The notes under the pieces: generated by a model | Database searches by the model: none | Told to the model about the DNA's origin: nothing | The model's input: only the letters and a program-made list of their open reading frames with translations | Origin: Flavobacteria bacterium RIFCSPLOWO2_12_FULL_35_11 | GTDB lineage: Bacteria; Bacteroidota; Bacteroidia; Flavobacteriales; Flavobacteriaceae | Length of the DNA stretch: 61,936 bases | NCBI GenBank assembly: GCA_001800975.1 | Contig: MGWK01000054.1 | Coordinates: 1 to 61,936, forward strand | Reading direction: 5' to 3' | Part shown: positions 44,331 to 53,484 of the stretch, one piece after another | Numbering within the stretch: position 1 is the first letter of the stretch | How the letters are laid out: each line of letters begins with the position of its first letter | Made by a program: the position numbers and the translations under genes

Positions 44331-44360
44331 AAAAACCCATTGCAAAACAATGGGTTTTTT
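44331..44360 (+). terminator. Terminator of pdhA-pdhC
   Basis: AAAAACCCATTG-CAAAA-CAATGGGTTTTTT, perfect stem with T tail, 28 bases after the stop. Confidence 0.9.
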
Positions 44361-44399
44361 CTTTATTCAAAAAAGTATTTGATTCCATAACAGAATTAA

Positions 44400-44702
44400 T
44401 TATTCTGCCGTTTTTGGATCAATAATCGTTGCAACCTTACTTACAGAATTTGCAGGAAATCCGCCTAGTTTCGCATGTTCTCTAACCATTTCTTCATTTG
44501 GAGCAAGATATACACAATAAATTTTATCATTAGTTACATAGCTATGTGCCCATTGAATTTCGGATCCCATTTTTTCCAATACGCCACAAGAAATTTTTGA
44601 AATCGCTTTCAACTCTTCCGCAGTTAATTTGCCTGCATTTGGAATTTCACGCTCAATAACATACATGTGTTGGTTTTCCCTTAAAGTTTCTGGCTTTAAC
44701 AT
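44400..44702 (-). CDS. DUF4242 protein (SCO4226-like), possibly cut off from its signal peptide
   Basis: 100 residues. The body MYVIEREIPNAGKLTAEELK ... GSEIQWAHSYVTNDKIYCVY ... NEEMVREHAKLGGFP is a clear DUF4242 domain; family members related to Streptomyces SCO4226 are small ferredoxin-like-fold proteins, one of which binds nickel. As written it would be cytoplasmic. However, the 29-codon frame just upstream encodes a lipoprotein signal, and a single inserted base in the AAAA run at 44713-44716 would fuse the two. It shares its direction and neighbourhood with a truncated haemoglobin and an AraC regulator that itself begins with a DUF4242-like domain. Confidence 0.85.
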   Translation of the reverse strand: MLKPETLRENQHMYVIEREIPNAGKLTAEELKAISKISCGVLEKMGSEIQWAHSYVTNDKIYCVYLAPNEEMVREHAKLGGFPANSVSKVATIIDPKTAE

Positions 44703-44785
44703 AGCAGTAGCCTTTTAACATTAACAGTACAATTCAAAACTGATAGTGCAATAATGAAAATCAATAACCCTTTTAAAATCTTCAT
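44696..44785 (-). pseudogene. Lipoprotein signal peptide frame, out of frame with DUF4242
   Basis: ATG at 44785 opens MKILKGLLIFIIALSVLNC, a textbook lipoprotein signal with lipobox SVLNC, then TVNVKR and a stop at 44696-44698 that overlaps the DUF4242 start at 44702. Either a real frameshift, a sequencing indel in the A run, or a coincidence. The fused product would be a DUF4242 lipoprotein with a short VKKATAMLKPETL linker. Confidence 0.55.
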
Positions 44786-44868
44786 AATTTGATATTTTTA
44801 GTTAATATTATCGCTAAACTACTAAATATTAGTTAGATAGCCTAACATTTTTATTTATCCTAAATAAA

Positions 44869-45243
44869 TTATTGAGAAACAATCATTCCTTTCAATGACC
44901 AAAGAATAGCCAGCACATCTTTTTTTGTGTCTTCATCAATGGAGTTTTTATCTAAAGCAGCAAAAATATCGTCAATTACATGCATATATTCAGCTGGACT
45001 AATATTCATTCCTTTATGGGCTGTTACCATATCCTTTCCATTATATATCGGTGGCCCGCCACTACCGGCGCTAAAAAATTCAACAGTATGTTGTTTGATG
45101 ACAGCCAATTTTTCAGGTTGCTCTTTGTAAGGTAAAAACCTGGCATTTACGGCAGTATTATTCATATGCCCTTCAACAGTGTCATCAACAATCTTTGAGA
45201 TGCCTTCTCTACCTCCCAATCGTTCATAAAGTGATTTAGTCAT
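44869..45243 (-). CDS. Group 1 truncated haemoglobin
   Basis: 124 residues. SLYERLGGREGISKIVDD at the N terminus, MNNTAVNARF, a QHTVEFFSAGSGGPPIYNGK segment and the proximal His in TAHKGMNISPAEY identify a trHbN-type globin. These bind O2 or NO and often help with nitrosative stress or oxygen scavenging. It lies between the DUF4242 gene (84 bases downstream) and the AraC-cyclase gene (195 bases upstream), all on the minus strand, so the regulator may control it. No export signal. Confidence 0.92.
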   Translation of the reverse strand: MTKSLYERLGGREGISKIVDDTVEGHMNNTAVNARFLPYKEQPEKLAVIKQHTVEFFSAGSGGPPIYNGKDMVTAHKGMNISPAEYMHVIDDIFAALDKNSIDEDTKKDVLAILWSLKGMIVSQ

Positions 45244-45438
45244 GATATTTGATTTTTAAATTAGTAGTAGTACCCAAAAATTATTTTATGACTATTGAAT
45301 TAAACTTAACAGAAAATAAAAATTTTGAAAGGGTAATATCGTTAATTCCAAATTTAATGCTTGGTTTGATTAACGATGATAACTTTTAATTCAAATACTA
45401 GTAATTTTGGTTCAATAAAAAATTTAAAAATAGTTGCG

Positions 45439-46542
45439 TTAACTTTCTCGAAAATAATCTGATGGACTAAGTCTATATTTTTTTTTGAAACATTTGGTAA
45501 AATAAGCAGGACTGTTAAAACCCGTTTTAAATGCAATTTCGGAAATGTTCTCGTTGTGACTATTTAATAATTTCAGCGATTTATTTAACCTATAATCTTT
45601 TAAAAAATTATTGGGGGATTTATTCATTAGTGAAATCATATTTCGGTATAATTGTGATTTACTATAGCCCAATTCTTTGCAGAAGTCGTCCACTTTTAAA
45701 TCTGTATTATTCCAATTTTTTTCAATATAATCCATTAAAATTATTGAAAATCTCACTTCGGAAGAATTTATTACACGAATTGATTCATCTTCGATAAAAG
45801 TATCTAAATTTTCGCTTTCATAGAGTTCTTTTACTTCTGAAGACATAACTACTTGACCAGTAACTGAATCAAACATCCATTTTGTAAGTTTAATAGTGTC
45901 TTCAAAAAACCCATCTTTATCCGTAACCGGAACTCCTGCACCAATACCAATATTAAACTCCAAATTAACAGCTCTTGGTTTGTCAATAACTTTTTTATAT
46001 TTTGATTGAAGTTCCAACGCACATAAAACTGCTTTAGTGACAGAAACAAACGAAACCAAAAAACAGTTACCACTGTGTTTTACCAAACTTCCATCAAACT
46101 TATTAATGGTTTCAACACAAAGATTATTGAAATTTTGGAATGCGTCATTAATTTCGCCAATGCCCGATTCATTTATTAAAGGTTTATTAAACCCTGCGAC
46201 CATTATTAATCTAAAAGCTGGATCGTTTATGATATTTAGCTTGGTATTCTGTGCCTTAACGGGATCTTCAATCCGACCTAAAAATGATTCAACAATGCTG
46301 TCGTCAACTTCAATAATTCTATGGGGCACTTCACCATGGGCATGGTTATGCATATTAAGCACGGCTTGTTTATTTGGAGCATCTATTAAACAAAAAGCCG
46401 TTTTCCTTTTTTCATCAAACCAATATGTTAACCCCCTGCAACCAAACTCATGTTCTACTTTCAAATCTTGTTGGTGCAATTGCGCAACATTTTCAGCCGT
46501 AACGGTTTCTGAAACATCATGGCGATCCATATACATTGGCAT
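45439..46542 (-). CDS. DUF4242 + cyclase-like + AraC DNA-binding fusion regulator
   Basis: 367 residues from ATG 46542 (MPMYMDRHDVSETVTAENVA). Residues ~1-80 form a DUF4242-like domain (FGCRGLTYWFDEKRKTAFCL, IDAPNKQAVLNMHNHAHGEV with several His). Residues ~90-255 resemble a class III nucleotide-cyclase fold (FNNLCVETINKFDGSLVKHS, VNLEFNIGIGAGVP, VTGQVVMSSEV), but the metal-binding Asp pair is not evident, so it is probably a sensor. Residues ~265-365 are an AraC helix-turn-helix (LKVDDFCKELGYSKSQLYRN, ISEIAFKTGFNSPAYFTKCF). Shared domain with the nearby DUF4242 protein suggests it senses the same ligand and regulates that locus. Confidence 0.85.
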   Translation of the reverse strand: MPMYMDRHDVSETVTAENVAQLHQQDLKVEHEFGCRGLTYWFDEKRKTAFCLIDAPNKQAVLNMHNHAHGEVPHRIIEVDDSIVESFLGRIEDPVKAQNTKLNIINDPAFRLIMVAGFNKPLINESGIGEINDAFQNFNNLCVETINKFDGSLVKHSGNCFLVSFVSVTKAVLCALELQSKYKKVIDKPRAVNLEFNIGIGAGVPVTDKDGFFEDTIKLTKWMFDSVTGQVVMSSEVKELYESENLDTFIEDESIRVINSSEVRFSIILMDYIEKNWNNTDLKVDDFCKELGYSKSQLYRNMISLMNKSPNNFLKDYRLNKSLKLLNSHNENISEIAFKTGFNSPAYFTKCFKKKYRLSPSDYFRES

Positions 46543-46666
46543 ACTCAAAGTATTTAATTGCAATATAGTATTTTTTTTTCTAATGCAGAAATTGAATTTA
46601 TTACAACAAATTATATATCAACACAATAACACAAATACAATGGCTTAAGCCTAGGCTCTAAACAAA

Positions 46667-46694
46667 AAAATCCCCAACTTTCGTTGAGGATTTT
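46667..46694 (-). terminator. Terminator of rpmE
   Basis: AAAATCCTCAAC-GAAA-GTTGGGGATTTTTTT on the minus strand, one wobble pair, about 20 bases after the rpmE stop. Confidence 0.8.
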
Positions 46695-46714
46695 AAATAT
46701 TTTAATGCTGCGAA

Positions 46715-46966
46715 TTATTTTTTGAATTGCGCATATTTTGTTTTGAACTTATCAATACGTCCTGCAGTATCAACCATTTTAGTTTTACCTGTGTAATATG
46801 GATGTGAAGTTCTTGAAATCTCTAATTTTACCAAAGGGTATTCAACACCATCTACTTCAAGAGTTTCTCTAGTGTTTACTGTTGAACGAGTCAAAAATAC
46901 ATCTTCATTTGACATATCTTTAAATGCTACCATTCTATAATTTTCTGGGTGTATACCTTTTTTCAT
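46715..46966 (-). CDS. rpmE: 50S ribosomal protein L31 type B
   Basis: 83 residues. MKKGIHPENYRMVAFKDMSN, TRSTVNTRETLEVDGVEYPL and EISRTSHPYYTGKTKMVDTA are characteristic. It lacks the CxxC zinc motif of type A L31, so it is the zinc-independent type B paralogue, usually favoured when zinc is scarce. Single gene with its own terminator. Confidence 0.95.
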   Translation of the reverse strand: MKKGIHPENYRMVAFKDMSNEDVFLTRSTVNTRETLEVDGVEYPLVKLEISRTSHPYYTGKTKMVDTAGRIDKFKTKYAQFKK

Positions 46967-47087
46967 CGTAAACTCGTTTTAAATGTAATTTTATTTTTAA
47001 GACTGCAAATTTAACTATATTTTTGAAACTTCAAACAAATAATTTATTTTATTTACATAAAAAATTCATAAACCTCCATTTTTAGTT

Positions 47088-48122
47088 ATGTACTACAAAT
47101 CATTTTTTAGTTTTTTTATATTCCTTGCCATTTTCTCTTGTAAAAGTGAACATAAATTTATTATAAATGCACCAGAAAAAATCCAGACAAATCAGGAATT
47201 GACCATTTCGGTTTCAGAAAAAAATAATAAAACCATTGATTCTGTCCAGTTTTTAATTGATGACAAAAAAGTAATAAGCGGCCAAACTTCTGCGACCCTG
47301 AAAATTAATCAATATAAATTGGGTAAACATATAGTGACCGCCTTAATTTTTTACGCAAATGAAACAACAAAAGTTACGGCGACCGTTTATTTTTTGGCCG
47401 ATTCAGCACCTGAAATTTATACCTATAAAATTATAAATACCTATCCGCACGATAAAGGCGCTTATACACAGGGTTTGGAATTTTTAAACGGCTTTTTATA
47501 TGAAGGAACCGGAAAAAAGGGAAGTTCTTCCATTCGGAAAGTTGAGTTGAAATCAGGGAAAGTTTTACAGCAAAAAGATATAGATGAACAATATTTTGGA
47601 GAAGGAATCACTATTTTCAACAATAAATTGTACCAGCTTACCTGGCAAAGCGGTATTGGTTTTGTGTATGATTTAAATACATTTGAGCAAGAAAAAACTT
47701 TTAATTATACCAAAAGTAGGGAAGGTTGGGGATTGTCACATAACGGCGAAAAATTAATTAAAACCGACGGCACGGAATTTATTTGGTTTTTAAATCCGGA
47801 AACCCTTGCGGAAGAAGATTATATTGAAGTTTATACCAATGAGCGCAAGGTAGAGAAATTGAACGAACTGGAATTTGTAAACGGATTGATTTACGTAAAT
47901 ATCTGGCAACAAAACACTATTTTAATGGTAAATCCAGCTACAGGCAAAGTGGAAGGCGTTGCCAATTTAAACAGTTTAAAAACCATTATTGAAAAAGAAC
48001 AAAAATTAGAAGATTCTGATGAAGTGCTTAACGGAATCGCTTTCGACAAAGACACCAACCGCCTTTTTGTGACCGGAAAACATTGGAGTAAATTGTATGA
48101 AATCGAGTTGCTAAAAAAATAA
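47088..48122 (+). CDS. Glutaminyl-peptide cyclotransferase, lipoprotein
   Basis: 344 residues. A lipoprotein signal with lipobox AIFSC is followed by an Ig-like N-terminal domain (about residues 25-105) and a five-bladed beta-propeller glutamine cyclotransferase domain (INTYPHDKGAYTQGLEFLNG, FLYEGTGKKGSSSIRKVEL, IYVNIWQQNTILMVNPATG, GIAFDKDTNRLFVTGKHW). The enzyme turns N-terminal glutamine into pyroglutamate on exported proteins. Probably in an operon with the downstream lipoprotein, SDR, and SprT-like genes. Confidence 0.92.
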   Translation: MYYKSFFSFFIFLAIFSCKSEHKFIINAPEKIQTNQELTISVSEKNNKTIDSVQFLIDDKKVISGQTSATLKINQYKLGKHIVTALIFYANETTKVTATVYFLADSAPEIYTYKIINTYPHDKGAYTQGLEFLNGFLYEGTGKKGSSSIRKVELKSGKVLQQKDIDEQYFGEGITIFNNKLYQLTWQSGIGFVYDLNTFEQEKTFNYTKSREGWGLSHNGEKLIKTDGTEFIWFLNPETLAEEDYIEVYTNERKVEKLNELEFVNGLIYVNIWQQNTILMVNPATGKVEGVANLNSLKTIIEKEQKLEDSDEVLNGIAFDKDTNRLFVTGKHWSKLYEIELLKK

Positions 48123-48162
48123 TGTGCCGCAAATTATTTTTACATTTACAAAAACAACCCGA

Positions 48163-49647
48163 ATGCGTTATTATGTAGCCTTTCTCGGTGCTTTAATGTT
48201 GCTGGTCTTTTCTTCGTGCAGAAAAGATTTTTCGGCGGAATTGAGTTCTGGCAAACTTACTTTTTCAAAAGACACGGTATATTTGGACACCGTTTTTACC
48301 AATATCGGCTCCAGCACTTATAATTTAAAGGTTTACAACAAAAGCAATAAAAACATTTCGGTTCCTTTTATTGGTCTAGGCAGAGGCGAAAATTCTTTTT
48401 ACAGGTTGAATGTTGACGGAGTTCCAGGCAAGATTTTTGAAAATGTGGAGATTTTGGCCAAAGACAGCCTCTATATTTTTATTGAAACCACCCTCGATTA
48501 CAGTCAGGTTACCAATCCTATTTACACAGATGAAATTGTTTTTGACAGCGGTGAAAATTTGCAGGAAGTGAAATTGGTGACTTTGGTGAAAGATGCCCAT
48601 TTTTTATTTCCTTCAAAAGATTCAAATGGTTTTATTGAAACAATTTCTATAGGAAAAACAACTAACGGCGAAGATTTAAAAGTAAACGGATTTTTCCTCG
48701 AAGACAACACCACTTTCACCAACGAAAAACCTTACGTAATTTATGGATATTGCGCAGTCCCGGCATCTAAAACACTGACCATTGAAGCAGGCGCGAAAAT
48801 TCATTTTCACGCAAATTCGGGATTGGTCATTTCAAAAAATGCCACATTAACCATCAACGGAGAATTAAACAATAAAGTCATTATTGAAGGCGACCGTCTT
48901 GAGCCGCAATTCAGGGAAATTCCCGGACAATGGGGCGCGATTTGGTTGCGTGCAGGCAGTAAAAACAACAGCATAAAAAACACCATCATCAAAAATGCTT
49001 CCGCAGGAATTATTTCTGATTCAATAGGTAACAACTCTGCTCCTACCTTAATTATTAAAAACAGCCAAATTTACAACAGTTCCAACTTTGGAATTTTAGG
49101 TCGTGAAACCAATATTTATGGAGAAAATTTAGTGATTAATAACAGCGGACAATCATCTTTGGCCTGCACCATTGGCGGAACTTACAATTTTGTGCATTCC
49201 ACTTTTGCCAATTATTGGAACAACAGTTTTCGGCAATATCCAAGTGTTTTAATCAATAATTTTTTCACTTACAGCAAAAACAATGCGCAAATTGTGGAAG
49301 CGCGAGATTTGCACGCAGCAAATTTTACCAATTGCATTATTGACGGAAATGGCAATATTGAATTAGTGATCGACAAAGCTGAAGGCACTGTTTTCAATTA
49401 TTCCTTCAAAAATAACCTGCTCAGATTTAAGGATCTTAACGATCCAATTCACTATATTGACAATATTTTTAACGGAAATCCGCATTTTAAATCGCCTGAG
49501 ATTAATGAATTAATCATTGGTGATAAATCTGATGCTGTTAAAAAAGGCAGTGAAACAGGGAAAATTTTAGCGCCAAATGATATTTTAGGCGTTACAAGAA
49601 CTTCGCCTCCAGATATTGGCGCTTACCAAAACATAATATTTAATTGA
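48163..49647 (+). CDS. Right-handed beta-helix lipoprotein
   Basis: 494 residues from ATG 48163, which gives MRYYVAFLGALMLLVFSSC, a lipoprotein signal; the open frame extends upstream but without a good start. The N-terminal third is beta-sandwich-like (SKDTVYLDTVFTNIGSSTYN). The centre and C terminus contain parallel beta-helix repeats (KTLTIEAGAKIHFHANSGLV, IKNASAGIISDSIG, NNSGQSSLACTIGG), ending in a GAYQ-type tail (DIGAYQNI) common in such proteins. No catalytic residues recognised. Cell-surface or periplasmic by lipidation. Confidence 0.82.
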   Translation: MRYYVAFLGALMLLVFSSCRKDFSAELSSGKLTFSKDTVYLDTVFTNIGSSTYNLKVYNKSNKNISVPFIGLGRGENSFYRLNVDGVPGKIFENVEILAKDSLYIFIETTLDYSQVTNPIYTDEIVFDSGENLQEVKLVTLVKDAHFLFPSKDSNGFIETISIGKTTNGEDLKVNGFFLEDNTTFTNEKPYVIYGYCAVPASKTLTIEAGAKIHFHANSGLVISKNATLTINGELNNKVIIEGDRLEPQFREIPGQWGAIWLRAGSKNNSIKNTIIKNASAGIISDSIGNNSAPTLIIKNSQIYNSSNFGILGRETNIYGENLVINNSGQSSLACTIGGTYNFVHSTFANYWNNSFRQYPSVLINNFFTYSKNNAQIVEARDLHAANFTNCIIDGNGNIELVIDKAEGTVFNYSFKNNLLRFKDLNDPIHYIDNIFNGNPHFKSPEINELIIGDKSDAVKKGSETGKILAPNDILGVTRTSPPDIGAYQNIIFN

Positions 49648-49648
49648 A

Positions 49649-50329
49649 ATGAAAAACATCATTATCACAGGAACAAGTCGCGGAATTGGTTTTGAACTGG
49701 CACAATTGTTTGCCAAAAATAATTACCAGGTTTTGGCTTTATCAAGAAATACGACGCCGTTGGAAAATCTGAACCTGAAAAATATTATCACAATTTCTGT
49801 GGATTTATCAACTGAAAGCGACTTAAAAAAGGTGACAGATTTTGTCAGTAAAAACTGGAAACAGGTTGATATATTAATCAATAATGCAGGAAAATTAATC
49901 AACAAACCTTTTGGAAATTTAACTTCAGAAGATTTTTTGGAAGTTTATAAAGTCAATGTTTTTGCCGTTGCCGAACTTACGCGAGTGCTTATTCCCTATT
50001 TAAAAAAAGGAAGTCACGTGGTAAATATCAGCAGTATTGGCGGCATTCAGGGCAGCATGAAATTTCCCGGATTGGCAGCGTACAGTTCATCAAAAGGTGC
50101 TTTATTAACCTTGACCGAAATGTTGGCCGAAGAATACAAGGAACAGCAAATCTCCTTTAATGCGTTGGCCTTGGGCGCCGTGCAAACAGAAATGCTGGAA
50201 GAAGCGTTTCCAGGGTATAAAGCATCTGTTTCCGCCGAAAAAATGGCTGATTATATTTACAATTTTGCTTTGACCGGAAATAAATTTTACAACGGAAAAA
50301 TATTGCAGGTTTCTTCAACAACGCCTTAA
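49649..50329 (+). CDS. Short-chain dehydrogenase/reductase
   Basis: 226 residues. Rossmann motif GTSRGIGFELAQLFA, NNAG in DILINNAGKLINKPFG, and the catalytic Ser and YxxxK in NISSIGG ... AAYSSSKGALLTLTE. Classical SDR layout but slightly short. NAD(P)-dependent; substrate unknown. One base after the lipoprotein stop and six before the SprT-like gene. Confidence 0.92.
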   Translation: MKNIIITGTSRGIGFELAQLFAKNNYQVLALSRNTTPLENLNLKNIITISVDLSTESDLKKVTDFVSKNWKQVDILINNAGKLINKPFGNLTSEDFLEVYKVNVFAVAELTRVLIPYLKKGSHVVNISSIGGIQGSMKFPGLAAYSSSKGALLTLTEMLAEEYKEQQISFNALALGAVQTEMLEEAFPGYKASVSAEKMADYIYNFALTGNKFYNGKILQVSSTTP

Positions 50330-50335
50330 TTTTAT

Positions 50336-50929
50336 ATGAAAATACTTTCAAAATACATTCCTGAAAATTCGGTTGAATTGGTTGAAGAAATTTTGACGGA
50401 TCATCCCATTCACATCAAAATAGTAAACAACAGGGCAACAAAACACGGCGATTTTAAAAGAAAAATAAACGGTGATTTTCAAATTACCTTAAATAACACG
50501 TTGAATCAATACCAGTTTTTATTTACGCTGGTGCATGAATTGGCGCATTGGGTCACTTTCAAAAAGCACAAAAGGGTAAAACCGCACGGCAAGGAATGGA
50601 AGCAAAATTTTCAGCATTTAATGTTGCCTTTTTTACAGCCAAGCATTTATCCGTCGCACCTGCTGCCCTTTTTGGCAAATTATCTTAAAAATCCGAAAGC
50701 GAGCACCGGAGCCGACGTGAATTTAACGCGTGCATTGAACGAGTACAACGAAAAATCGGGAAAGCGTTTTATCTTTGAGCTGGAAAACGGAAGTTTTTTT
50801 AGCTTCAACAACAAAGCTTATAAAAAAGGGGCAAAAAGAAGAACACGGTTTGAATGCATAGAAATGGCCAGCAAAAAGGTCTACTTATTTAACCCAAATG
50901 CCGAAGTGGAAGCACTGAAAGCACATTAA
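50336..50929 (+). CDS. SprT-like zinc metallopeptidase domain protein
   Basis: 197 residues. The HExxH motif is in LVHELAHWVTFKKHKRVKPH, with a downstream HGKEWKQNFQHLM supplying the likely third ligand. The C-terminal region (KKGAKRRTRFECIEMASKKV) corresponds to the SprT zinc-ribbon-like part but with few Cys. Family relatives include SprT and eukaryotic Spartan; function in bacteria is uncertain. It follows the SDR by six bases. Confidence 0.88.
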   Translation: MKILSKYIPENSVELVEEILTDHPIHIKIVNNRATKHGDFKRKINGDFQITLNNTLNQYQFLFTLVHELAHWVTFKKHKRVKPHGKEWKQNFQHLMLPFLQPSIYPSHLLPFLANYLKNPKASTGADVNLTRALNEYNEKSGKRFIFELENGSFFSFNNKAYKKGAKRRTRFECIEMASKKVYLFNPNAEVEALKAH

Positions 50930-50965
50930 AAAAGATCATTGCGAACAAAAACAAATGATAATTCG

Positions 50966-50973
50966 TATTTTTG
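50966..50973 (+). promoter_or_regulatory. -7 element of manC
   Basis: TATTTTTG, exact match, 19 bases before the ATG; a TTG lies 24 bases upstream of it. Confidence 0.5.
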
Positions 50974-50992
50974 ACCTATAAAATTTATTGAG

Positions 50993-52069
50993 ATGGATAA
51001 GAATTATTATGCTGTAATTATGGCCGGTGGCGTCGGTTCCCGATTTTGGCCAATGAGTACAGAACAGTTCCCCAAACAGTTTCACGATATGCTGGGAACC
51101 GGAAGTACCTTAATTCAAAAAACGGTCAGCCGATTTGAAAAAATAATTCCTTCAGAAAATATTTTAATCGCCACCAATAAAAAATACGAAAATTTAGTGT
51201 TCGCGCAGTTGCCGAAAATTTCATCGAAGCAATTGCTTTTAGAACCCGCAATGCGGAATACCTCGCCGTGCATTTTGTACAGCGCTTTTAAAATTTATAA
51301 TGAAAATCCAGATGGCATTATGGTAATTGCACCCTCAGACCATTGGATTGAAGACGAACCTGAATTTTTAAAAAACATTAAAACCGCCTTCGATTTTTGT
51401 TCAGAAAACGATGCGTTATTAACCTTGGGGATTCAACCAACAACTCCAAATACAGGTTATGGTTATATTCAGTTTGAAAATTCAGAAAACGAACTGAAAA
51501 AAGTTAAAAAGTTTACCGAAAAACCCAATTTGGAAATTGCCAAACAATTTTTAGAAAGTGGCGATTACCTTTGGAATGCCGGCATTTTTGTATGGAGCGC
51601 AAAAAGCATTTTAAAAGCTTTTAAAACGCATTTACCTGAAATGTACATACTATTTTCAAATGGAGAAAATAATTACAACACCGCTTTAGAAAACCAATTT
51701 ATTGAAACGAATTACGCATTTTCAGAAAATATCTCCATTGATTTCGGCATTATGGAAAAAGCAGGTAATGTATTTGTGTTGCCGGTAAATTTTAAATGGA
51801 ATGATTTGGGAACCTGGAGTTCATTGTATAATGAACTAAAAAAAGATTCGAACCAAAACGCCACCTTGGGCGGCAACGTTATTTATATAGATTCATCCAA
51901 CAATATTGTAAAAACACAATCCAAAAAACGTGTGGTAATTCAAGGTTTAAATGATTTTATTGTGGTTGAAAAAGAGGATGTAATTCTTATTTGCCCAAAA
52001 AATAAAGAACAAGAAATAAAACAAATCACTTCCGCAGTAAAAAACGAATTTGGAGATGATTTTGTTTAA
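50993..52069 (+). CDS. manC: Mannose-1-phosphate guanylyltransferase
   Basis: 358 residues. It forms GDP-mannose for surface polysaccharides and glycosylation. Motifs are the nucleotidyl-transferase AVIMAGGVGSRFWPMSTEQFPKQF (quoted in two parts: AVIMAGGVGSRFWP, then EQFPKQF), APSDHWIED, TPNTGYGYIQFE, FTEKPNLEIAKQFL, YLWNAGIFVW and FKWNDLGTWSSL. It lacks the C-terminal isomerase domain of bifunctional ManC. Downstream DUF389 gene starts 11 bases later. Confidence 0.95.
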   Translation: MDKNYYAVIMAGGVGSRFWPMSTEQFPKQFHDMLGTGSTLIQKTVSRFEKIIPSENILIATNKKYENLVFAQLPKISSKQLLLEPAMRNTSPCILYSAFKIYNENPDGIMVIAPSDHWIEDEPEFLKNIKTAFDFCSENDALLTLGIQPTTPNTGYGYIQFENSENELKKVKKFTEKPNLEIAKQFLESGDYLWNAGIFVWSAKSILKAFKTHLPEMYILFSNGENNYNTALENQFIETNYAFSENISIDFGIMEKAGNVFVLPVNFKWNDLGTWSSLYNELKKDSNQNATLGGNVIYIDSSNNIVKTQSKKRVVIQGLNDFIVVEKEDVILICPKNKEQEIKQITSAVKNEFGDDFV

Positions 52070-52080
52070 AAAATGCACGC

Positions 52081-53484
52081 ATGGAAAATAAAGATGACAA
52101 CAAACCTGTCGAAAATAAAAATTTAAAAGAAACTTGGAAGAATTTAAAACAGTTTTTATTTGAATTACTTGATATTAGACATGGTACCGACAAAGAAGGC
52201 ACTATTGAAGATATAAAAGAAAATATTTCCATAAAAGGCCATACGGCCTGGGTGTTAATTTTTTCTGTTATCATAGCTTCGGTCGGATTAAATGTAAGTT
52301 CGCCCGCTGTTGTGATTGGTGCAATGTTAATTTCGCCTTTGCTGGGTCCGATTTTAGGAGTCGGATTGTCGATTGGCACAAATGATATCGACACGTTAAA
52401 ACGCTCCTTAACGAATTTTGGCGTGATGGTTGGGTTAAGTCTATTAACTTCTTTCCTGTTCTTTCTTCTACCAATATTCAGAAATGAAACTCCTGAACTT
52501 TTGTCACGAACATCACCCGATGTTCGTGACGTATTTATTGCCATTGCCGGTGGTTTGGCATTGATTCTTGCCATTAGCAGAAGAACCAAACAAACCAATA
52601 CCATTGCAGGTGTGGCCATCGCCACCGCTTTAATGCCGCCGCTATGTACAGCGGGGTACGGACTTGCAATCGGAAATATGAGTTATTTTGGCGGCGCAAT
52701 GTTTTTATTTACCATCAACACAATTTTTATTGCTTTGGCTGCTTTTGGAATTGTGAAATATTTACATTTCCCAATGGTTAAATACCTTGATTCTGTTAAA
52801 AGAAAACGGATTGCCCAGTTGGTTTCGTTTATTGCATTTTTAGTGTTTGCTGGAAGTATTTATCTATTTTTTAATTTATTTAAAGAAAATCAATTTAAAC
52901 AATCCGCAGAAAATTTAATTACCGACCTAAAAAAGAGTGGACTTAGCATTATTGATGAAAAAGATGAAGACCTTAATTATAAAGCCAAAAGCATCAAAAT
53001 TTATGTTTATGGCAAAAAGCTTTCTTCTGAAGAAATTAATTCTTGGACAGCCAAACTTCCTGAATATGGACTCAAGGACACAAAATTAATAATTGAACAA
53101 GGCGTTGATTCCGATTTAATGCACGAGGTACAAAACCTGACGGATTTGTATGTTCAAAATCAAAAATTAATTTCATCCAGAGATGAATCCTTAAAAGAAA
53201 AAGAAGATAAAATTAAACTTCTGGAAACTGAACTGGAAAAATTTTACGCCCGTCAAATTCCTTTTGCACAAATTAGCAAAGAAGCCCAAATCAATTACAG
53301 CGGCCTAAAGCAATTGAGTTATTCCAGGCGATATAAAACAAATTTTAAGAAAATAGATACCATAACTGTATTTAGTGCCGTTTGGGATACTTCTGTTACA
53401 AATAAGACACTGGAAGAGATAAGATTGAAAAAATGGCTTAAAACGCGTTTAAATCTAGACACACTTATTGTAAACAATCGTTAA
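52081..53484 (+). CDS. DUF389 multi-pass membrane protein with C-terminal coiled coil
   Basis: 467 residues. The membrane domain (about residues 55-265) carries the DUF389/TIGR00341 pattern: GHTAWVLIFSVIIASVGLNV, AVVIGAMLISPLLGPILGVG, GVAIATALMPPLCTAGYGLA. The remaining ~190 residues are soluble, with a YVYGKKLSSEEINSWTAKL segment and a predicted coiled coil (KEKEDKIKLLETELEKF). Function unknown for the family. Its stop overlaps the end of the convergent TonB receptor gene by four bases. Confidence 0.87.
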   Translation: MENKDDNKPVENKNLKETWKNLKQFLFELLDIRHGTDKEGTIEDIKENISIKGHTAWVLIFSVIIASVGLNVSSPAVVIGAMLISPLLGPILGVGLSIGTNDIDTLKRSLTNFGVMVGLSLLTSFLFFLLPIFRNETPELLSRTSPDVRDVFIAIAGGLALILAISRRTKQTNTIAGVAIATALMPPLCTAGYGLAIGNMSYFGGAMFLFTINTIFIALAAFGIVKYLHFPMVKYLDSVKRKRIAQLVSFIAFLVFAGSIYLFFNLFKENQFKQSAENLITDLKKSGLSIIDEKDEDLNYKAKSIKIYVYGKKLSSEEINSWTAKLPEYGLKDTKLIIEQGVDSDLMHEVQNLTDLYVQNQKLISSRDESLKEKEDKIKLLETELEKFYARQIPFAQISKEAQINYSGLKQLSYSRRYKTNFKKIDTITVFSAVWDTSVTNKTLEEIRLKKWLKTRLNLDTLIVNNR

